Shown here: one piece after another, positions 1 through 7,316 of the stretch
Layout of the letters: every line of letters begins with the position of its first letter
Position numbering within the stretch: position 1 is the first letter of the stretch
Source: Spirochaetia bacterium
GTDB lineage: Bacteria > Spirochaetota > Spirochaetia > Treponematales > Rectinemataceae
DNA length: 18,745 bases
Reading direction: 5' to 3'
Assembly: GCA_021286925.1 (NCBI GenBank)
Contig: JAJTBL010000005.1
Location: 1-18,745 of the forward strand
Notes under the pieces: generated by a model
The model's database searches: none
The model's input: the letters and a program-made list of their open reading frames with translations, nothing else
Told to the model about the DNA's origin: nothing
Position numbers and translations under genes: made by a program

Positions 1-1
1 A

Positions 2-76
2 GCCCAACGCACTGCGGCTGAAACGCTTCAAACCGCTTTTAGCCAACAGCAACGCTTGAAAAACCGGATTTTTTAG
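2..76 (+). CDS. Possible C-terminal end of an upstream gene (partial)
   Basis: From the left edge one plus-strand frame stays open for 24 codons and ends in TAG. The residues are mostly polar and helix-forming (Ala, Gln, Thr, Lys, Arg), as in the last helix of a soluble or coiled-coil protein. No domain can be recognised from so short a tail. The frame could be open by chance, although it ends cleanly just before the spacer in front of the next gene. The DNA holds an imperfect direct repeat (AACGCTTCAAACCG and AACGCTTGAAAAACCG). Confidence 0.35.
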   Translation, partial: AQRTAAETLQTAFSQQQRLKNRIF

Positions 77-131
77 CTTATGTATTAATTGAGACGAATC
101 GAATTTATCTGTATCGCAAAGGAGAATTATG

Positions 132-341
132 ATGCGAAAGCTTTTGAAAATTGAAGGAATGTCCTGCGGCCACTGCGTCATGCATGTCCAATCGGCCCTT
201 GAGGACGTACCGGGTGTAAAATCCGCGAAAGTCGACCTTCTCGAGCGGTCCGCCATGGTTGAGGGCGAAAATCTGGACGACCAGGCGCTCAGGGCAGCGG
301 TTGCTGACGCTGGCTACAAAGTTGTTTCAATAATGCCCTGA
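132..341 (+). CDS. Heavy-metal-associated (HMA) domain protein, CopZ/MerP-like
   Basis: This is a 69-residue single-domain protein with the ferredoxin-like HMA fold. The metal-binding loop GMSCGHC lies near residues 9-15, and its two cysteines (CxxC) bind Cu(I) or another soft metal. The rest fits the family, with a PGV turn, a KVDL strand and an ADAGY segment near the end. Proteins of this type act in the cytosol as copper chaperones that pass metal to a P1B-type ATPase or a repressor. Two ATG codons lie in tandem at 129 and 132. The second is preferred because the AAAGGAGAA ribosome site (118-126) then has normal spacing. No ATPase or copY/csoR-type regulator is in the window, so the metal and partner are unknown. 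It is transcribed towards the minus-strand gene that follows. Confidence 0.85.
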   Translation: MRKLLKIEGMSCGHCVMHVQSALEDVPGVKSAKVDLLERSAMVEGENLDDQALRAAVADAGYKVVSIMP

Positions 342-358
342 GTTTGAATAATGGCTCA

Positions 359-389
359 TGGCGGCGTACTGAATCCCAGCGCGCCGCCA
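359..389. terminator. Hairpin between convergent genes, weak terminator candidate
   Basis: TGGCGGCG (359-366) and CGCCGCCA (382-389) form a perfect 8-bp GC-rich stem with a 15-base loop. It lies between the convergent ends of the HMA gene (341) and the nitronate monooxygenase-like gene (448). No T tract follows on either strand, so it is not a canonical rho-independent terminator. It may still block 3' exonuclease or act as a shared 3' structure. Confidence 0.35.
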
Positions 390-447
390 GTTCGAGCATC
401 CAGCATATCAGCGCCAAATCTGCCGCGGACTCAGTTCTGCCGACGCC

Positions 448-1551
448 TCAGTCCTGCAGCCCGCCAGCGCTTTCTTCATACCCTTTCTGCAATTCGTCCA
501 TGAGTTCCTGAACTTTTACAATTCGGTCACAGCGCCAGGCATTTGCCCCAGCAAACGCAAACCCCTTATCCAGATTTCCTTTCTGGGCGTTCAGCAAAGC
601 CAGGGAGATGCAATATGGAGCGTGTTCGACATCGCAGGTGACAATGCAATGATAGGGGCAGGCAAAGGGCTTTTTCTTGCCGGCTTCAACATCAGCGAGA
701 AACTGATTGCCGATCGCGCGCCCGGGCATGCCCACCGGACTCTTGATTATCTGCAAATCATCCTCATGGGCTGTAATATATGTATTTTTAAAAGCCTCGG
801 AGGCATCGCATTCCTCTGTCGCGACAAATCGAGTTGCCATCTGAACCCCATCGGCACCCAGCTCGATGAATTTCCGTATGTCCGCGCCGGTGTAAATTCC
901 GCCGCCTGCGATGACAGGGATTTTCCGCCCGTGCTTTTCGGCGAACGGGGCGACTGCCGCTATGACTTCCGGCACGATTTTTTCCAGAGCATAGGCAGGG
1001 TCATCGATCTGTTCTTTTTTGAATCCGAGATGCCCGCCCGCTTTCGGACCTTCCACAACAAAGGCATCGGGCAGGTAGTTGTACTTATCGAGCCAGCGTT
1101 TTGCCAAAAGCGTTGCCGCCCTTCCTGATGAAACAATCGGGACGAGTTTTGTTTTGGCACCCGGGAAAGCCTGCAGAAATTCAGGAAGATTGACCGGCAA
1201 TCCGGCACCCGAGAAGATTATATCGATTTTTTCTTCGATTGCGGTCCTGACCATGTCGGCAAAATTGCTGAGAGCGACCATGATATTGACCCCCAGGATG
1301 CCATCAGTCAGCGCCCTCGCTTTCCGGATCTCCTTTCTCAAGGCTCGGATGTTTGCGCCAAGAAAATCCTTGAACCCGTCCGGTTCGAGCAATCCAATGC
1401 CGGCAGCTGCCAGCACACCGACCCCGCCCGCATTAGCAACCGCCGAGGCAAGTCCCGACAGAGAAATCCCCACGCCCATGCCGCCCTGAACGATGGGAAT
1501 ACGGGCTGCCAAATCACCGATAATCAGCGGTTTAAAGGTTTTTCCGTTCAA
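448..1551 (-). CDS. Nitronate monooxygenase / 2-nitropropane dioxygenase family flavoprotein
   Basis: This 367-residue TIM-barrel FMN enzyme belongs to the NMO/NPD family, which also includes FabK-type enoyl-ACP reductases. Family features are the N-terminal PIVQGGMG segment (near 19-26), AGGVGVLAA (41-50), the AGGH motif with its catalytic-type histidine (171-174), a GGGI phosphate loop (216-219) and GADGVQMATRF (232-242). The C-terminal part has a cysteine cluster, Cys298, 302, 306 and 314 (C-x3-C-x3-C-x7-C), plus Cys341; it is absent from short NMOs but, as I recall, present in a clostridial/spirochaetal subgroup. The start is TTG with AAGGAG 7 bases upstream. The gene has its own promoter after the dnaJ terminator. 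Nitronate oxidation and FabK-like reduction cannot be told apart here; no fatty-acid genes are nearby. Confidence 0.87.
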   Translation of the reverse strand: MNGKTFKPLIIGDLAARIPIVQGGMGVGISLSGLASAVANAGGVGVLAAAGIGLLEPDGFKDFLGANIRALRKEIRKARALTDGILGVNIMVALSNFADMVRTAIEEKIDIIFSGAGLPVNLPEFLQAFPGAKTKLVPIVSSGRAATLLAKRWLDKYNYLPDAFVVEGPKAGGHLGFKKEQIDDPAYALEKIVPEVIAAVAPFAEKHGRKIPVIAGGGIYTGADIRKFIELGADGVQMATRFVATEECDASEAFKNTYITAHEDDLQIIKSPVGMPGRAIGNQFLADVEAGKKKPFACPYHCIVTCDVEHAPYCISLALLNAQKGNLDKGFAFAGANAWRCDRIVKVQELMDELQKGYEESAGGLQD

Positions 1552-1558
1552 TGTAAAA

Positions 1559-1564
1559 CTCCTT
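1559..1564 (-). promoter_or_regulatory. Ribosome binding site that sets the TTG start
   Basis: On the minus strand AAGGAG lies 7 bases before the TTG at 1551. No ATG or GTG at comparable spacing is in frame, so this site supports the unusual TTG start of the nitronate monooxygenase-like gene. Confidence 0.7.
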
Positions 1565-1624
1565 GAACTTGCGAACAGCTATTCAATGTTCCTGTGAGCC
1601 CTAGTGTCAGCAAGCTTGCGTATC

Positions 1625-1652
1625 ATTCTAACACTTTTTGTTTATTTGTCAA
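1625..1652 (-). promoter_or_regulatory. Strong sigma70-type promoter for the nitronate monooxygenase-like gene
   Basis: On the minus strand a perfect TTGACA (1647-1652) is followed by 16 bases and TAGAAT (1625-1630, five of six matches). It lies just after the dnaJ terminator and points at the gene starting at 1551, giving a leader of about 65 bases. The 10-bp perfect palindrome GCAAGCTTGC (1610-1619) falls at the expected transcription start and could be an operator or an early hairpin. Confidence 0.75.
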
Positions 1653-1663
1653 AGCATGGGCAG

Positions 1664-1687
1664 AAAAAAACCCTCCCGGAGGAGGGT
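1664..1687 (-). terminator. Rho-independent terminator of the grpE-dnaK-dnaJ operon
   Basis: Read on the minus strand, ACCCTCC and GGAGGGT form a 7-bp stem closed by a TCCG tetraloop, followed directly by a run of seven T (1664-1670). It begins 35 bases after the dnaJ stop codon. Stem, tight loop and U tract together are textbook, so dnaJ and the next minus-strand gene are separate transcripts. Confidence 0.9.
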
Positions 1688-1722
1688 CTTGTAAACAGCA
1701 CTATTTTTTCACGTAAGCAATT

Positions 1723-2862
1723 TCAGGCATTGGACACTTCTGAAAGCTTCACAGTTTCCGGTTCCAGATTTTCTCCATCAGTTGCGCGTATCTGCTCAAG
1801 CAGTTCCTTGCTTTTCCGGGACAGGCGAGTTGGAACCTGAACCAGAATCTTTATATACAGGTCACCTTTCCGGCCGCTCTGGCTCGGTACACCTTCTTCA
1901 CGAATCCTGAGAAGTTTCCCATGCTGTGTCCCGGCAGGGATCGACAGCTTGATTTTCTTGTTGTCGAGCGTCTTGATGACAACTTCTCCGCCCAATGCGG
2001 CTGTAACCATGTCTATCTTAACTGCACAATATAAATCTTGCTCATGGCGCTCAAAATATTCATGGTTGCGGACATGAATGAAGACATACAAATCACCAGG
2101 AGGTCCGCCGTACGGTCCGACATCCCCCTGCCCCGGTATGGTTACCCGTTTTCCGTCATCAACGCCGGGAGGAATGGTTACCTTGATTTTCTGCTTCTTC
2201 TTGATGATGCCGCTCCCGCTGCACTCACGGCAGGGATTTTCTATAACCGTTCCCTCACCGCGGCATGTCGGGCAAGGCTGGGAGATCGAGAAAAAGCCTG
2301 AACTTCGGCGCACCTGCCCCGAACCCTTGCAGGTCGGGCAGACTTTTCTGCCTGAACCGTCGGAAGAACCTGTTCCGCCGCAGGTCTTGCAGGTATCATC
2401 CCGGGAATAGGCTATTTCAACTGAAGTACCATAGACCGCCTTTTCAAACGGCAGCTCTATGTCGTAGCGGAGATTGGCGCCTTTTCTGGGGCGGTCGGAA
2501 TGGCGTTCATTGCCATATCCCCCGGAATTGCCAAAAATTGAGCCAAAAATCGAGGAAAAATCCCCAAAGCCGCTAAAAATATCTTCAAAATCGCGAAAAA
2601 CTGTCGAATAATCCTGCTGGCCGCCGCCGCCCATCCCCTCAACACCAGCAAAACCGAACTGATCATAGGCCTGCCGTTTCTGGTCATCCCCCAGCACTTC
2701 ATAGGCTTCAGTCGCTTCCTTGAATTTCTCTTCAGCGGCCTTGTCCCCGGGGTTCTTGTCCGGATGATACTGGATGGCCATTTTTCTGTATGCGCGTTTT
2801 ATATCATCCTTGGTCGCGTCGCGCTGAACTCCAAGAACTTCGTAATAATCTCGTTTTGCCAC
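1723..2862 (-). CDS. dnaJ: Chaperone protein DnaJ (Hsp40)
   Basis: DnaJ is the cytosolic co-chaperone that delivers unfolded proteins to DnaK and stimulates its ATPase. At 379 residues it has normal type I length and layout. The J domain (about 1-70) carries the HPD motif at 33-35. A Gly/Phe-rich linker follows (about 75-120). Four CxxCxGxG zinc motifs then begin at Cys158, 175, 197 and 211. A C-terminal beta-sandwich substrate and dimer region completes it. The start is GTG, preceded by a GAGG site. It is the last gene of the grpE-dnaK-dnaJ operon, 73 bases after dnaK with a hairpin between, and is followed by a strong terminator. All catalytic and zinc residues are intact. Confidence 0.98.
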   Translation of the reverse strand: MAKRDYYEVLGVQRDATKDDIKRAYRKMAIQYHPDKNPGDKAAEEKFKEATEAYEVLGDDQKRQAYDQFGFAGVEGMGGGGQQDYSTVFRDFEDIFSGFGDFSSIFGSIFGNSGGYGNERHSDRPRKGANLRYDIELPFEKAVYGTSVEIAYSRDDTCKTCGGTGSSDGSGRKVCPTCKGSGQVRRSSGFFSISQPCPTCRGEGTVIENPCRECSGSGIIKKKQKIKVTIPPGVDDGKRVTIPGQGDVGPYGGPPGDLYVFIHVRNHEYFERHEQDLYCAVKIDMVTAALGGEVVIKTLDNKKIKLSIPAGTQHGKLLRIREEGVPSQSGRKGDLYIKILVQVPTRLSRKSKELLEQIRATDGENLEPETVKLSEVSNA

Positions 2863-2897
2863 TTTAGGCTATCCTCGACAGATTGATTTTATGCAAA

Positions 2898-2925
2898 GGG
2901 AGCGTGACGTGCTGACCGCGCTCCC
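2898..2925 (-). terminator. Intercistronic hairpin between dnaK and dnaJ
   Basis: GGGAGCG (2898-2904) and CGCTCCC (2919-2925) form a perfect 7-bp stem around a 14-base loop. It starts 10 bases after the dnaK stop on the minus strand. Only three T residues follow, so it is at most a partial terminator. It could instead protect the dnaK 3' end and so keep DnaK above DnaJ. The role is inferred. Confidence 0.5.
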
Positions 2926-2935
2926 ATCATAGTTT

Positions 2936-4879
2936 TTATTTTTTATCTTCGTCATCGACTACTTTATAGTCGACATCATCGGCGTTTTTTGTTCCCTGAT
3001 CAGCGCCGCCCTGAGGTCCTGCAGAATCAGCTCCCGGTTGACCCGAGAAGCCCTGCCCCGCCTGCCCCTGCTGAGCGGAGGCCTGCTTGTAGATTTCCTC
3101 AGAGAGCTTGTAGGAAGCCTGCTTAAGCGCCTCGGTCTTCTGCTTGATGGCCTCGAGGTTATTCCCCTCCATTGCCTTCTTGAGGTCGGCAATGGCGGTT
3201 TCAATAGCCTGTTTTTCACCAGGATTGACCTTATCGCCAAAGTCTTTCAGCGACTTTTCGATAGTATACATCAGCGAATCGGCTTCGTTTCTGGCATCAA
3301 TCAGCTCACGGGCCTTGCGGTCTTCTTCCGCATGGGCTTCCGCATCCCGAACCATTTTTTCAATGTCGCTTTCGTTCAGACCGCTGGATGCTTCGATTCT
3401 GATCTTCTGCTCTTTGCCGGTGCCCAGATCCTTGGCGGAAACATGGACAATACCGTTGGCATCGATATCGAAAGTAACTTCAATCTGCGGTACGCCGCGC
3501 GGTGCCGGGGGAATGCCGACAAGGTCAAAGCGGCCCAGGGTTCTGTTCTGGCTGGCCATTTCGCGTTCACCCTGCAAAACATGGATGGAAACCGCGGTCT
3601 GTCCATCAGCGGCCGTTGAGAAAATCTGGCTCTTGCGGCACGGGATGGTTGTGTTTCTCGGGATAAGCCGGGTAAAGACACCGCCCAGAGTCTCAATTCC
3701 CAGAGAAAGCGGGGTAACATCAAGCAGAAGCACATCTTTCACTTCGCCGCCCAGGATGCCGCCCTGGATGGCCGCGCCGACTGCAACAGCCTCATCCGGG
3801 TTGACACCCTTGCTCGGCTCCTTGCCGAAAATCTCTTTGACAACCTGCTGAACTTTCGGAATTCGGGTTGAACCGCCGACCAGAATAACTTCATCAACCT
3901 GATCTGCCGTGATGCCGGCATCAGCGAGTGCCTTATAGCAGGGCTCTTTGGTTCGCTCGAACAAATCTGCCATCATCTGCTCAAAGCGAGCGCGGGTGAT
4001 CGTCTTCTGCAAGTGTTTCGGTCCAGTTGCGTCAGCGGTGATGAACGGCAGATTGATTTCCGTCTGCTGCATATTGGAAAGTTCGATTTTTGCCTTTTCG
4101 GAAGCTTCGCGAAGCCGCTGAAGCGCCATTCGGTCTTTTGAAAGATCGATGCCGGTGTCATTCTTGAATTCATCCACCAGCCACTGCATCAATTTGCGGT
4201 CGAAATCATCGCCGCCAAGGTGTGTATCGCCGTTGGTGGACTTGACTTCGAAGACGCCATCGCCCAGCTCGAGAATAGAAATATCGAAAGTGCCGCCGCC
4301 AAGGTCATACACCGCGATGGTCTTCTCTTTTTTTGAATCCTTGTTAAAACCATAGGCAAGGCTGGCCGCTGTCGGCTCGTTGATAATTCGCTTGACTTCC
4401 AAACCGGCAATCTTGCCGGCATCCTTGGTGGCCTGGCGCTGAGCGTCGTTGAAATATGCCGGAACAGTAATAACAGCTTCCGTGACCGGCTCGCCAAGAT
4501 AATCCTCGGCGGTTTTCTTCATTTTCTGTAAAATGAAGGCGCTGATCTCCTGCGGGCTGTACATCTTTCCGGAAATGTCTACGCGGACATCATTGCCGTT
4601 ATCGACAACCTTATAAGGGACCATTTTAATTTCAGTCTGGACTTCGGCGTATTTCCGGCCCATGAATCGCTTGATGGAAAAGACTGTATTCTCAGCATTG
4701 GTGATCATCTGGTTTTTGGCAGGCTGACCGACTACCCGTTCACCCTTGGCGGTGAATCCAACAATCGAGGGAGTTGTCCGCTGTCCTTCAGAATTGGCAA
4801 TAACAAGCGGCTCGCCGCCTTCCATGACCGCTACACAAGAGTTTGTCGTTCCAAGGTCGATTCCAATAATTCTACCCAT
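2936..4879 (-). CDS. dnaK: Chaperone protein DnaK (Hsp70)
   Basis: DnaK is the ATP-dependent Hsp70 that binds exposed hydrophobic segments of cytosolic proteins. It works with DnaJ and GrpE, encoded on either side. The 647-residue length is typical. The nucleotide-binding domain starts with IGIDLGTTNSCVAV. Its other signatures are present: VPAYFNDAQRQATKDAG, YDLGGGTFDISI and ILVGGSTRIPKVQ. The linker DVLLLDVTPLSLGIE leads into the substrate-binding domain and helical lid. The Gly/Gln/Ala-rich tail ends in DEDKK, which resembles the usual acidic EEVxDxKK-type end. The ATG start has AAGGAG 8 bases upstream. It lies 29 bases after grpE and 73 before dnaJ, so the three are probably cotranscribed. 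Confidence 0.99.
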   Translation of the reverse strand: MGRIIGIDLGTTNSCVAVMEGGEPLVIANSEGQRTTPSIVGFTAKGERVVGQPAKNQMITNAENTVFSIKRFMGRKYAEVQTEIKMVPYKVVDNGNDVRVDISGKMYSPQEISAFILQKMKKTAEDYLGEPVTEAVITVPAYFNDAQRQATKDAGKIAGLEVKRIINEPTAASLAYGFNKDSKKEKTIAVYDLGGGTFDISILELGDGVFEVKSTNGDTHLGGDDFDRKLMQWLVDEFKNDTGIDLSKDRMALQRLREASEKAKIELSNMQQTEINLPFITADATGPKHLQKTITRARFEQMMADLFERTKEPCYKALADAGITADQVDEVILVGGSTRIPKVQQVVKEIFGKEPSKGVNPDEAVAVGAAIQGGILGGEVKDVLLLDVTPLSLGIETLGGVFTRLIPRNTTIPCRKSQIFSTAADGQTAVSIHVLQGEREMASQNRTLGRFDLVGIPPAPRGVPQIEVTFDIDANGIVHVSAKDLGTGKEQKIRIEASSGLNESDIEKMVRDAEAHAEEDRKARELIDARNEADSLMYTIEKSLKDFGDKVNPGEKQAIETAIADLKKAMEGNNLEAIKQKTEALKQASYKLSEEIYKQASAQQGQAGQGFSGQPGADSAGPQGGADQGTKNADDVDYKVVDDEDKK

Positions 4880-4908
4880 CTTATATGCTCCTTAAAATAT
4901 CTTCAGTT

Positions 4909-5652
4909 TCAAGCCTGGCTTTTAGACGCATCAGGCATTTGTGCTTCGCTTTCCGGCGATCCAGCTTCCGCTGAATTCGCCTCAGGCTGTTTTTTCGGCG
5001 CCGGCATCTTGACGCGCACCTTGGCCGTTCTCAGAATTCGATCATGAAGCTCATAGCCGGGAAGATATTCTTCAGAAACCACAGGCTCTTCCACATCACC
5101 GGGTTCGGCGAAAAGGGCTTCATGACGGTTCGGGTCGAAGAGCGCACCCTTCGATTCGAATCTCTTTAAAGAATACTTATTTTCAAGCATCTGCGACAAC
5201 TGCCGGCGGATAAGAAGTACGCCATCATGCAGATGATCATAGTTCTGTCCAACTTCAGCGCTCGCAATGCTCCGGTCAAAATCATCCAGAACCGGAATGA
5301 GATCATTGAGCAGCGACGCAATCCCATACTTCTGAGCGTCTTCCTTTTCGCGGATCATCCGCTTTCGGAAATTTACTTCCTCGGCAAGCTTGCGCAAAAA
5401 CTTGTCGTTGGCTTCTTCCAGCTGGGCACGGACCTCAGCCAGCTCCGCCTTTGTCTTTTCAAGCTCTTGCTTGATGGTATCAACGCCGGTTTCAGCAGCA
5501 GCCTGAGCGGCTCCGGCTTCTCCAGCGGCTGGCTGTGCCTGAGCAGTCTCGGCCTCTCCGACTGTCACAGCAGTCCCAGACTCCGGGCTGGAAGGCGCGG
5601 ATTGTATATCTGCCTTTTCCGGGTGCTGGGATTCATGTTTGTGCTTGGACAT
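4909..5652 (-). CDS. grpE: Nucleotide exchange factor GrpE
   Basis: GrpE is the dimeric nucleotide exchange factor that releases ADP from DnaK. The 247-residue protein is somewhat longer than the common 190-200. The extra length is a low-complexity Ala/Glu/Gln-rich N terminus (about 1-60) and a short charged C-terminal tail. Residues about 60-110 form the long coiled coil. A helical core (LIPVLDDFDRSIASA) follows, then the C-terminal beta domain, in which PNRHEALF and PGYELHDRILRTAKVRV match the conserved contact region. It is the first gene of grpE-dnaK-dnaJ. The ribosome site is modest (AAGG with 7-base spacing). No hrcA precedes it, although many bacteria have hrcA in this position. Confidence 0.96.
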   Translation of the reverse strand: MSKHKHESQHPEKADIQSAPSSPESGTAVTVGEAETAQAQPAAGEAGAAQAAAETGVDTIKQELEKTKAELAEVRAQLEEANDKFLRKLAEEVNFRKRMIREKEDAQKYGIASLLNDLIPVLDDFDRSIASAEVGQNYDHLHDGVLLIRRQLSQMLENKYSLKRFESKGALFDPNRHEALFAEPGDVEEPVVSEEYLPGYELHDRILRTAKVRVKMPAPKKQPEANSAEAGSPESEAQMPDASKSQA

Positions 5653-5696
5653 ATTCCTACCTTGAGAAGTTTGATGAATTGTTCTATCCAGAGAAT

Positions 5697-5725
5697 AAAA
5701 TAATCAGACTCTGCCGAACCGTCAA
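5697..5725 (-). promoter_or_regulatory. Sigma70-type promoter of grpE-dnaK-dnaJ
   Basis: On the minus strand TTGACG (5720-5725) is separated by 17 bases from TATTTT (5697-5702), about 45 bases before the grpE start. No CIRCE element (TTAGCACTC-N9-GAGTGCTAA) and no sigma32-type sequence is visible. A weak inverted repeat CAGAG-N15-CTCTG (5689-5713) spans the -10 element. It could be a regulatory site but is short enough to be chance. Confidence 0.6.
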
Positions 5726-5863
5726 TATTTTCATGCCGACAACCCGAATTTTTCGATTGATTCTTTTGATAAAGCGTTGAAAATCATTGAAAAAGGAAGT
5801 AAAGACAAGTAAAAATCGCCCAAAAGACCATACCAAGCGCCCAATTTTCCTGCTCGATTCATA

Positions 5864-5891
5864 TTGACTTTGCCGATTTGTGGCTTACATT
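5864..5891 (+). promoter_or_regulatory. Candidate promoter of rpoN-hpf
   Basis: TTGACT (5864-5869) is followed after 16 bases by TACATT (5886-5891). This is a fair vegetative promoter match lying 19 bases before the rpoN ATG. The alternative -10 TTTAAT (5890-5895) has a better hexamer but a spacer of 20. The transcript leader would be short and just include AAGGAG (5900-5905). No sigma54 -24/-12 pattern was found, so autoregulation by RpoN is not indicated. Confidence 0.45.
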
Positions 5892-5910
5892 TAATACAGA
5901 AGGAGCGTGA

Positions 5911-7281
5911 ATGCAGGCACAACGACCGGTCCTGGTTACCGAACAGCGACAGAAGCTCAATCCCAGGATGCTTCAATCGATAAAAATTCTCGCTCTCCCC
6001 GTCGCGGAACTTACCGAGGCTATCCAGGCTGAATTGGAAGCCAATCCCGCGCTGGAAGTTCTGGACGATAAAAGCGAGCTGTCACTTGAAGCAGTTTCCG
6101 AATCCAGAGCCGAGGCTGAAACCGAAGATTACTCCGATGACAGCTATGACACCGAATATGAACCCATGAGCGGTCAGGAAGATTCCAAACGCAAATTTCT
6201 GGAGGGCGCGATAGCCCTGCCCGAGACTTTGCAGGAGCACTTGCTCAGTCAATTCCATATTCTGCCCTTGGATGAAAAAGAGAAGGAGCTGGGCGACCGC
6301 CTTATCCAGAACCTCGATGAAAACGGCTTTCATATCACCGACCCTTTTACGCTGTGCCCAACCTGGCCGGCAGAAGATGTTCGACGTGTCATGCGGATTA
6401 TCCAGCGGCTCGATCCCGCCGGAACCTGTACGGCAAATTACCAAGAAAGCCTCATGGTGCAGGCCGAGATGGATCCTGACGCCCCGCCATTTGCCGCGGA
6501 AATTCTGAAAAATTATTTTGCCGACCTGGAAAAAGGCAAACATGCGGAGATTCGGAAAGCCCTGGGCCTGAAACCTCGGCAGTTTGAAGAGATTCTTGAC
6601 TATATACGAACCCTTTCTCCCTTTCCGGGCCGGGTTTTTTCAGCCGACAAGACCCGATATGTGGTGCCGGATTTGGCCATTAGAATAGAAGATAACGAAT
6701 TTGTCATCGAGCTGAATGACGAAATCATCCCAGTCCTGGGAGTAAATCCTTTTATCAACGAACTTTCCGCAAGCAAGGAGCAAAAGAAGGAAACCCTTGC
6801 GTTTGCTAAAAAAAGCGTTGAACAGGCAAAATTCTTTATCGGGGCAATCCAGCAGCGCAATTCAACCTTAATCAAAGTTGCAAAAGCGATAGCCAGACTC
6901 CAGACAAGGTTCTTTTTGGAAGGCCCCAAGGCCATGCAGCCGCTGACGCTCCGCGATGTAGCTGAAATGGTGGGTGTGCATGAGACAACCATTTCCAGGC
7001 TTGTCAACGGGAAATATGTGCAGACTGACTGGGGAATTTTTGAACTGAAGCGGTTTTTTACCAACGCCGTCGCCAGCCAATCGCCGGACGGCGAGGTGCA
7101 TTCAAAGGAAAGCATCAAACAGCTTATCCGGGAAATCCTGGAAGCGAGCGACACCAAACTTTCCGACCGTGAAATCATGGAAACCCTTGCCCAACGAGGC
7201 ATTACCATTGCCCGCAGGACAGTGGCGAAATATCGCGGAGAACTGGACAATGATCCGTCCTTCTCTCCGCGGAAACGTTAA
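5911..7281 (+). CDS. rpoN: RNA polymerase sigma-54 factor RpoN
   Basis: RpoN is the alternative sigma factor that directs RNA polymerase to -24/-12 promoters and needs AAA+ enhancer-binding proteins to open DNA. The 456-residue protein has all three regions. The Gln- and Leu-rich region I (about 7-50) includes LNPRMLQSIKILALP. An acidic region II spans about 53-90. The core-binding domain is about 95-290, the helix-turn-helix near 346-372, and the RpoN box ARRTVAKYR sits at 434-442. The ATG has AAGGAG 5 bases upstream. It is transcribed away from grpE and is followed 35 bases later by hpf, a linkage well known in proteobacteria. No sigma54 activator gene lies in the window, so its regulon cannot be read here. 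Confidence 0.98.
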   Translation: MQAQRPVLVTEQRQKLNPRMLQSIKILALPVAELTEAIQAELEANPALEVLDDKSELSLEAVSESRAEAETEDYSDDSYDTEYEPMSGQEDSKRKFLEGAIALPETLQEHLLSQFHILPLDEKEKELGDRLIQNLDENGFHITDPFTLCPTWPAEDVRRVMRIIQRLDPAGTCTANYQESLMVQAEMDPDAPPFAAEILKNYFADLEKGKHAEIRKALGLKPRQFEEILDYIRTLSPFPGRVFSADKTRYVVPDLAIRIEDNEFVIELNDEIIPVLGVNPFINELSASKEQKKETLAFAKKSVEQAKFFIGAIQQRNSTLIKVAKAIARLQTRFFLEGPKAMQPLTLRDVAEMVGVHETTISRLVNGKYVQTDWGIFELKRFFTNAVASQSPDGEVHSKESIKQLIREILEASDTKLSDREIMETLAQRGITIARRTVAKYRGELDNDPSFSPRKR

Positions 7282-7304
7282 TCAGCGCCATGCGGCGCAG
7301 CACA

Positions 7305-7312
7305 AAGGAGGT
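7305..7312 (+). promoter_or_regulatory. Ribosome binding site that sets the hpf start
   Basis: AAGGAGGT (7305-7312) is a near-perfect anti-16S complement 4 bases before the ATG at 7317. It rules out the in-frame upstream ATG at 7290, which would add nine residues not expected in the family and has no site of its own. Confidence 0.85.
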
Positions 7313-7316
7313 GCAC

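Noticed and set aside
622..1489. Plus-strand open frames of 168 and 136 codons opposite the NMO-like gene
   Set aside because: They are antisense to a well-supported gene, have no family motifs and no ribosome site.
1573..1591. GAACA-N9-TGTTC as a Gram-positive-type LexA box
   Set aside because: The half-site spacing is far from the GAAC-N4-GTTC of that box and no SOS gene follows.
3038..3851. Long plus-strand open frames opposite dnaK (193 and 235 codons)
   Set aside because: dnaK on the other strand is certain; long antisense frames are common opposite conserved GC-biased genes and these show no domain.
5731..5976. An 81-codon minus-strand open frame in the grpE/rpoN divergent spacer
   Set aside because: It begins inside rpoN, crosses the rpoN promoter and ribosome site, has no ribosome site of its own and no recognisable domain.
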